Shown piece by piece: positions 61,587 to 64,000 of a DNA stretch of 64,000 nt; position 1 is the stretch's first letter, and the number at the start of each line of letters is the position of its first letter. The position numbers and the translations under genes were made by a program. The notes under the pieces were generated by a model, which ran no database searches, was not told the origin of the DNA, and saw only the letters and a program-made list of their open reading frames with translations. The stretch comes from Nitrobacter hamburgensis X14. Its GTDB lineage: Bacteria; Pseudomonadota; Alphaproteobacteria; Rhizobiales; Xanthobacteraceae. Location: NCBI RefSeq assembly GCF_000013885.1, contig NC_007964.1:2900001-2964000 (forward strand), given 5' to 3'.

Positions 61587-64000
61587 TCAGCCGCTGTTGC
61601 GCAGGCCCGCGGAAATTCCGTTGATGGTGAGCTGGATACCGCGCAGCACCTGCTCGTCGCCACCCTGTGCACGGTGGTCTTTCAATAATTCGACCTGCAC
61701 GTGATTGAGCGGATCGAGATAGGGGAAACGGTTGCGGATCGAACGCTCAAGCAGCGGATTGCCGGCGAGCAGCCGCTCCTGCCCCATGATCGCGAGCAGC
61801 GTGTCGATGGTGAGGTGCCACTCGCTCCGGATACGCCCGAAGATGGTCTCGCGAAGCGTCACGTCGGGCACCAGATCGGCATAGCGCGACGCGATCGCGA
61901 TCGAGCTTTTCGCCAGCACCATATCCATGTTGGAGAGCAACATGCGGAAGAACGGCCACTCGCCATACAGCTCCTGCAGGAACGCCATGCCCTTGTCGGG
62001 ATGATCCGCTATCCAGGATTCCACCGCGCTGCCGAATCCGTACCACCCCGGCAGCATCACGCGGCATTGCGCCCAACTGAACACCCACGGGATCGCCCGG
62101 AGATCCTCGATCCGGCGCGTCTTCTTGCGCGATGCCGGCCGGCTGCCGATATTCAATGTCGAGATCTCGTTGATGACGGTAGAGGCCCAGAAATAGTCCT
62201 CGAAGCCCGGCGTCTCGTAGACGAGGTTGCGGTAGGCCGCGAAGGCGCGCGACGACAGCGACTCCATGGCGTCGAGATAGTCAAGGCTCGGTGCGCTCTG
62301 TCGCGGCTGCAACAGACTCGCCTCCAGCGTCGCGGCAGCGAGGATTTCCAGATTGTTGCGGCCGACCTCGGCGTTGGAGTATTTGCTGGAGATGATTTCG
62401 CCCTGTTCGGTGATCCTGATCTGGCCGTTCACGGCGCCGCCGGGTTGCGCGAGAATGGCGTCGTAGCTCGGTCCGCCGCCGCGTCCGACCGATCCGCCGC
62501 GGCCGTGAAACAGCCGCAGCCGCACTTGGTGGCGCTCGAACACCTCGACGAGGCCGATCTCGGCCTTGTAAAGCTCCCATCCGGACGTGACGAAGCCGCC
62601 GTCCTTGTTGCTGTCGGAATAGCCGAGCATCACCTCCTGCAGGCCGCCGCGGCTGTCCACCAGCGCCCGGTATTCCGGGAGCGACAGCAGCCGGTCCATG
62701 ATGCCGGCGCAGGCCTGTAAGTCCTCGATGGTCTCGAACAACGGCACGATGTTGATGGCGCTGTGACCCGTGGGGTCGACGAGGTCGGCTTCCTTCAGCA
62801 GCAACGCGACCTCGAGCAGGTCGGATACGCCCTCGCTCATCGAGATGATGCATTGAGGGATCGCGCCGGGGCCGAACATCTCGTGCGCCTCCGCCGCGGC
62901 ATGGAACACCGCGAGTTCGCCTAGCGTCTCGTCGCTGTATGTGATGAACGGCGACGTCAACGGCCGCGCGCTGCGCAGTTCTCGCAGCAGCACGACGATC
63001 CGCGCCTCCTCGCTCAGGGCCAGATAGGACGTGCCCGGCACGGCGGCATCGAGCAGTTCGGCGATGGTGCGCTCGTGAACGGTGGAGTTCTGCCGCAAGT
63101 CGAGGCAGGCGAGATGGAAGCCGAAACAGTCGGCAGCGCGGCGCAGATGGCGCAGCCGCCCGCGCGCGATCACCTCCGAGTTATTCTGGGTCAGCGAGCG
63201 GTGGAGAACATCGAGATCCGCGCTGAATTCGGCGGCGCTCGCATAGGGCGGGGCCTTGCCGTAAGGCGGGCGCAGCGTGTCCGCCTTCAGCTTCAGCGCC
63301 GTGGCTGAAAGCCGCGCGTAAATGCCGGACACCGCGAGGCGGTAGGGCTCGCCGCGGCGATGCGGCGAGGTATCGGCCGATCGTTCGGCCAGCCCGCGCA
63401 GTTCCGGCGAGACATCCGTGAGATCGGCGGCCAGCGACAGTTCGCGGCCGAGTTCGTGCAACTCATCGAGATAATAGCGCAATACCCGCGAGGCCTGCAT
63501 CCGCAGGGTGCCGCGCATGACGTCGGCCGTCACGAACGGATTGCCGTCGCGGTCGCCGCCGATCCAGCTTCCGATCCGCAGGAACGACGCCATCTCGTTC
63601 GAGGCACCGTCGGCGGAGGCATCCTGCAAGCGGTCTTCCAGCACGCAGTGCAGCCGCGGCACCTCGCGCAGGAAGGCATAGTCGTAGAACGACAGCCCGT
63701 TGGCGACCTCGTCGAGCACCGTGAGCTTGGTCCGTCGCAAAAGGTTGGTCTGCCACAGCGTCAGCACCGCGCGGCGCAACTGTTCCTCGCTGACCTCGTA
63801 CTCGTCAGGGGTGAGTTGCATCCGCTCGCGCCGGTCGAGCAGGAACGCAACCTCCATTTCGCGGTCGATGGTGCTCTTGCGGCGGACCTCGGTCGGGTGG
63901 GCGGTCAGCACCGGGCTGACCAGCGCACTGTCGAAGAAGGCCTGCAATTCGGCGCCGCTGAACCCGGCCTCGCGCGCGCAGGCGAGCGTGTGCGCCAGCA
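61587..64000 (-). CDS. ppc: Phosphoenolpyruvate carboxylase (N-terminus outside window)
   Basis: About 800 residues are present of a usual 900-950; the frame is open to the window end. Converts PEP and bicarbonate to oxaloacetate, an anaplerotic step. Conserved blocks: VLTAHPTEVRRKS with the catalytic His, GYSDSNKDGGFVTSGWELYKAE, LFHGRGGSVGRGGGP and QGEIISSKY; the C-terminus TINGISAGLRNSG is the regulatory-site tail. Clear identity. Confidence 0.96.
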   Translation of the reverse strand, partial: LAHTLACAREAGFSGAELQAFFDSALVSPVLTAHPTEVRRKSTIDREMEVAFLLDRRERMQLTPDEYEVSEEQLRRAVLTLWQTNLLRRTKLTVLDEVANGLSFYDYAFLREVPRLHCVLEDRLQDASADGASNEMASFLRIGSWIGGDRDGNPFVTADVMRGTLRMQASRVLRYYLDELHELGRELSLAADLTDVSPELRGLAERSADTSPHRRGEPYRLAVSGIYARLSATALKLKADTLRPPYGKAPPYASAAEFSADLDVLHRSLTQNNSEVIARGRLRHLRRAADCFGFHLACLDLRQNSTVHERTIAELLDAAVPGTSYLALSEEARIVVLLRELRSARPLTSPFITYSDETLGELAVFHAAAEAHEMFGPGAIPQCIISMSEGVSDLLEVALLLKEADLVDPTGHSAINIVPLFETIEDLQACAGIMDRLLSLPEYRALVDSRGGLQEVMLGYSDSNKDGGFVTSGWELYKAEIGLVEVFERHQVRLRLFHGRGGSVGRGGGPSYDAILAQPGGAVNGQIRITEQGEIISSKYSNAEVGRNNLEILAAATLEASLLQPRQSAPSLDYLDAMESLSSRAFAAYRNLVYETPGFEDYFWASTVINEISTLNIGSRPASRKKTRRIEDLRAIPWVFSWAQCRVMLPGWYGFGSAVESWIADHPDKGMAFLQELYGEWPFFRMLLSNMDMVLAKSSIAIASRYADLVPDVTLRETIFGRIRSEWHLTIDTLLAIMGQERLLAGNPLLERSIRNRFPYLDPLNHVQVELLKDHRAQGGDEQVLRGIQLTINGISAGLRNSG

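Overview
The window looks like chromosomal DNA of an alphaproteobacterium of the Bradyrhizobium/Rhodopseudomonas/Nitrobacter group. The evidence is high GC with dense reading frames, a full hopanoid locus plus a C-2 hopanoid methylase (HpnP-type), two small gene families I associate with that group (Tat repeat protein, TIGR03809-like), and several families of dispersed palindromic repeats typical of such genomes. This was read by eye; no database search was run.

Layout. 1-2.6 kb: end of methylmalonyl-CoA mutase, a periplasmic DUF3298-like protein and the mutase chaperone MeaB. 2.7-6.3 kb (minus strand): a compact operon of a Tat-signal small protein, a LodA-like quinoprotein and its LodB-like flavoprotein; the LodA-like protein seems to lack the cysteine of the expected cysteine tryptophylquinone. 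6.8-10.6 kb: small winged-helix-like protein, pyroglutamyl-peptidase homologue, Bcr/CflA exporter, Tat beta-helix protein. 10.7-12.1 kb: rcnR-rcnA nickel/cobalt efflux with a visible operator. 12.3-12.8 kb: TIGR03809-like protein. 13.0-18.3 kb: decayed prophage with many frameshifted or truncated genes, a truncated integrase, a half tRNA, and a similar ~29-bp sequence at each end. 18.5-21.8 kb: an ECF sigma / anti-sigma / subtilisin-like protease operon. 22.2-29.4 kb: DUF2336 protein, a membrane-anchored protein, enoyl-CoA hydratase, a CoA transferase/hydrolase, threonine dehydratase and a small membrane protein. 29.5-35.3 kb: SOS mutagenesis cassette imuA-imuB-dnaE2 with a LexA box; dnaE2 carries an in-frame palindromic insertion. 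35.6-37.4 kb: ferritin-like DUF892 protein and an M20 amidohydrolase. 37.6-40.3 kb: Tat metallophosphoesterase, cupredoxin, ECF sigma factor and zinc anti-sigma factor. 40.6-54 kb: hopanoid locus (hpnO, DUF2147 protein, hpnN, ispH, hpnH, hpnG, shc, hpnE, hpnD, hpnC). 54.2-55.5 kb: two small secreted proteins. 55.8-60.0 kb: a second RND/MMPL exporter next to hpnP. 60.2-64 kb: amidase and phosphoenolpyruvate carboxylase (cut by the window end).

How it fits together. hpnC-D-E make squalene, shc cyclises it, hpnH and hpnG extend the side chain, hpnO aminates it, hpnN moves hopanoids to the outer membrane and hpnP methylates them; ispH feeds the isoprenoid supply. Envelope and stress themes recur: two ECF/anti-sigma modules, metal efflux, an SOS polymerase cassette, and four EcfG-like promoter candidates (GGAAC-N16-sGTT), including one before hpnP and one before the ferritin-like gene.

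The strongest leads for something new are the Tat/LodA/LodB operon, the dnaE2 insertion, and the nested repeat insertions.
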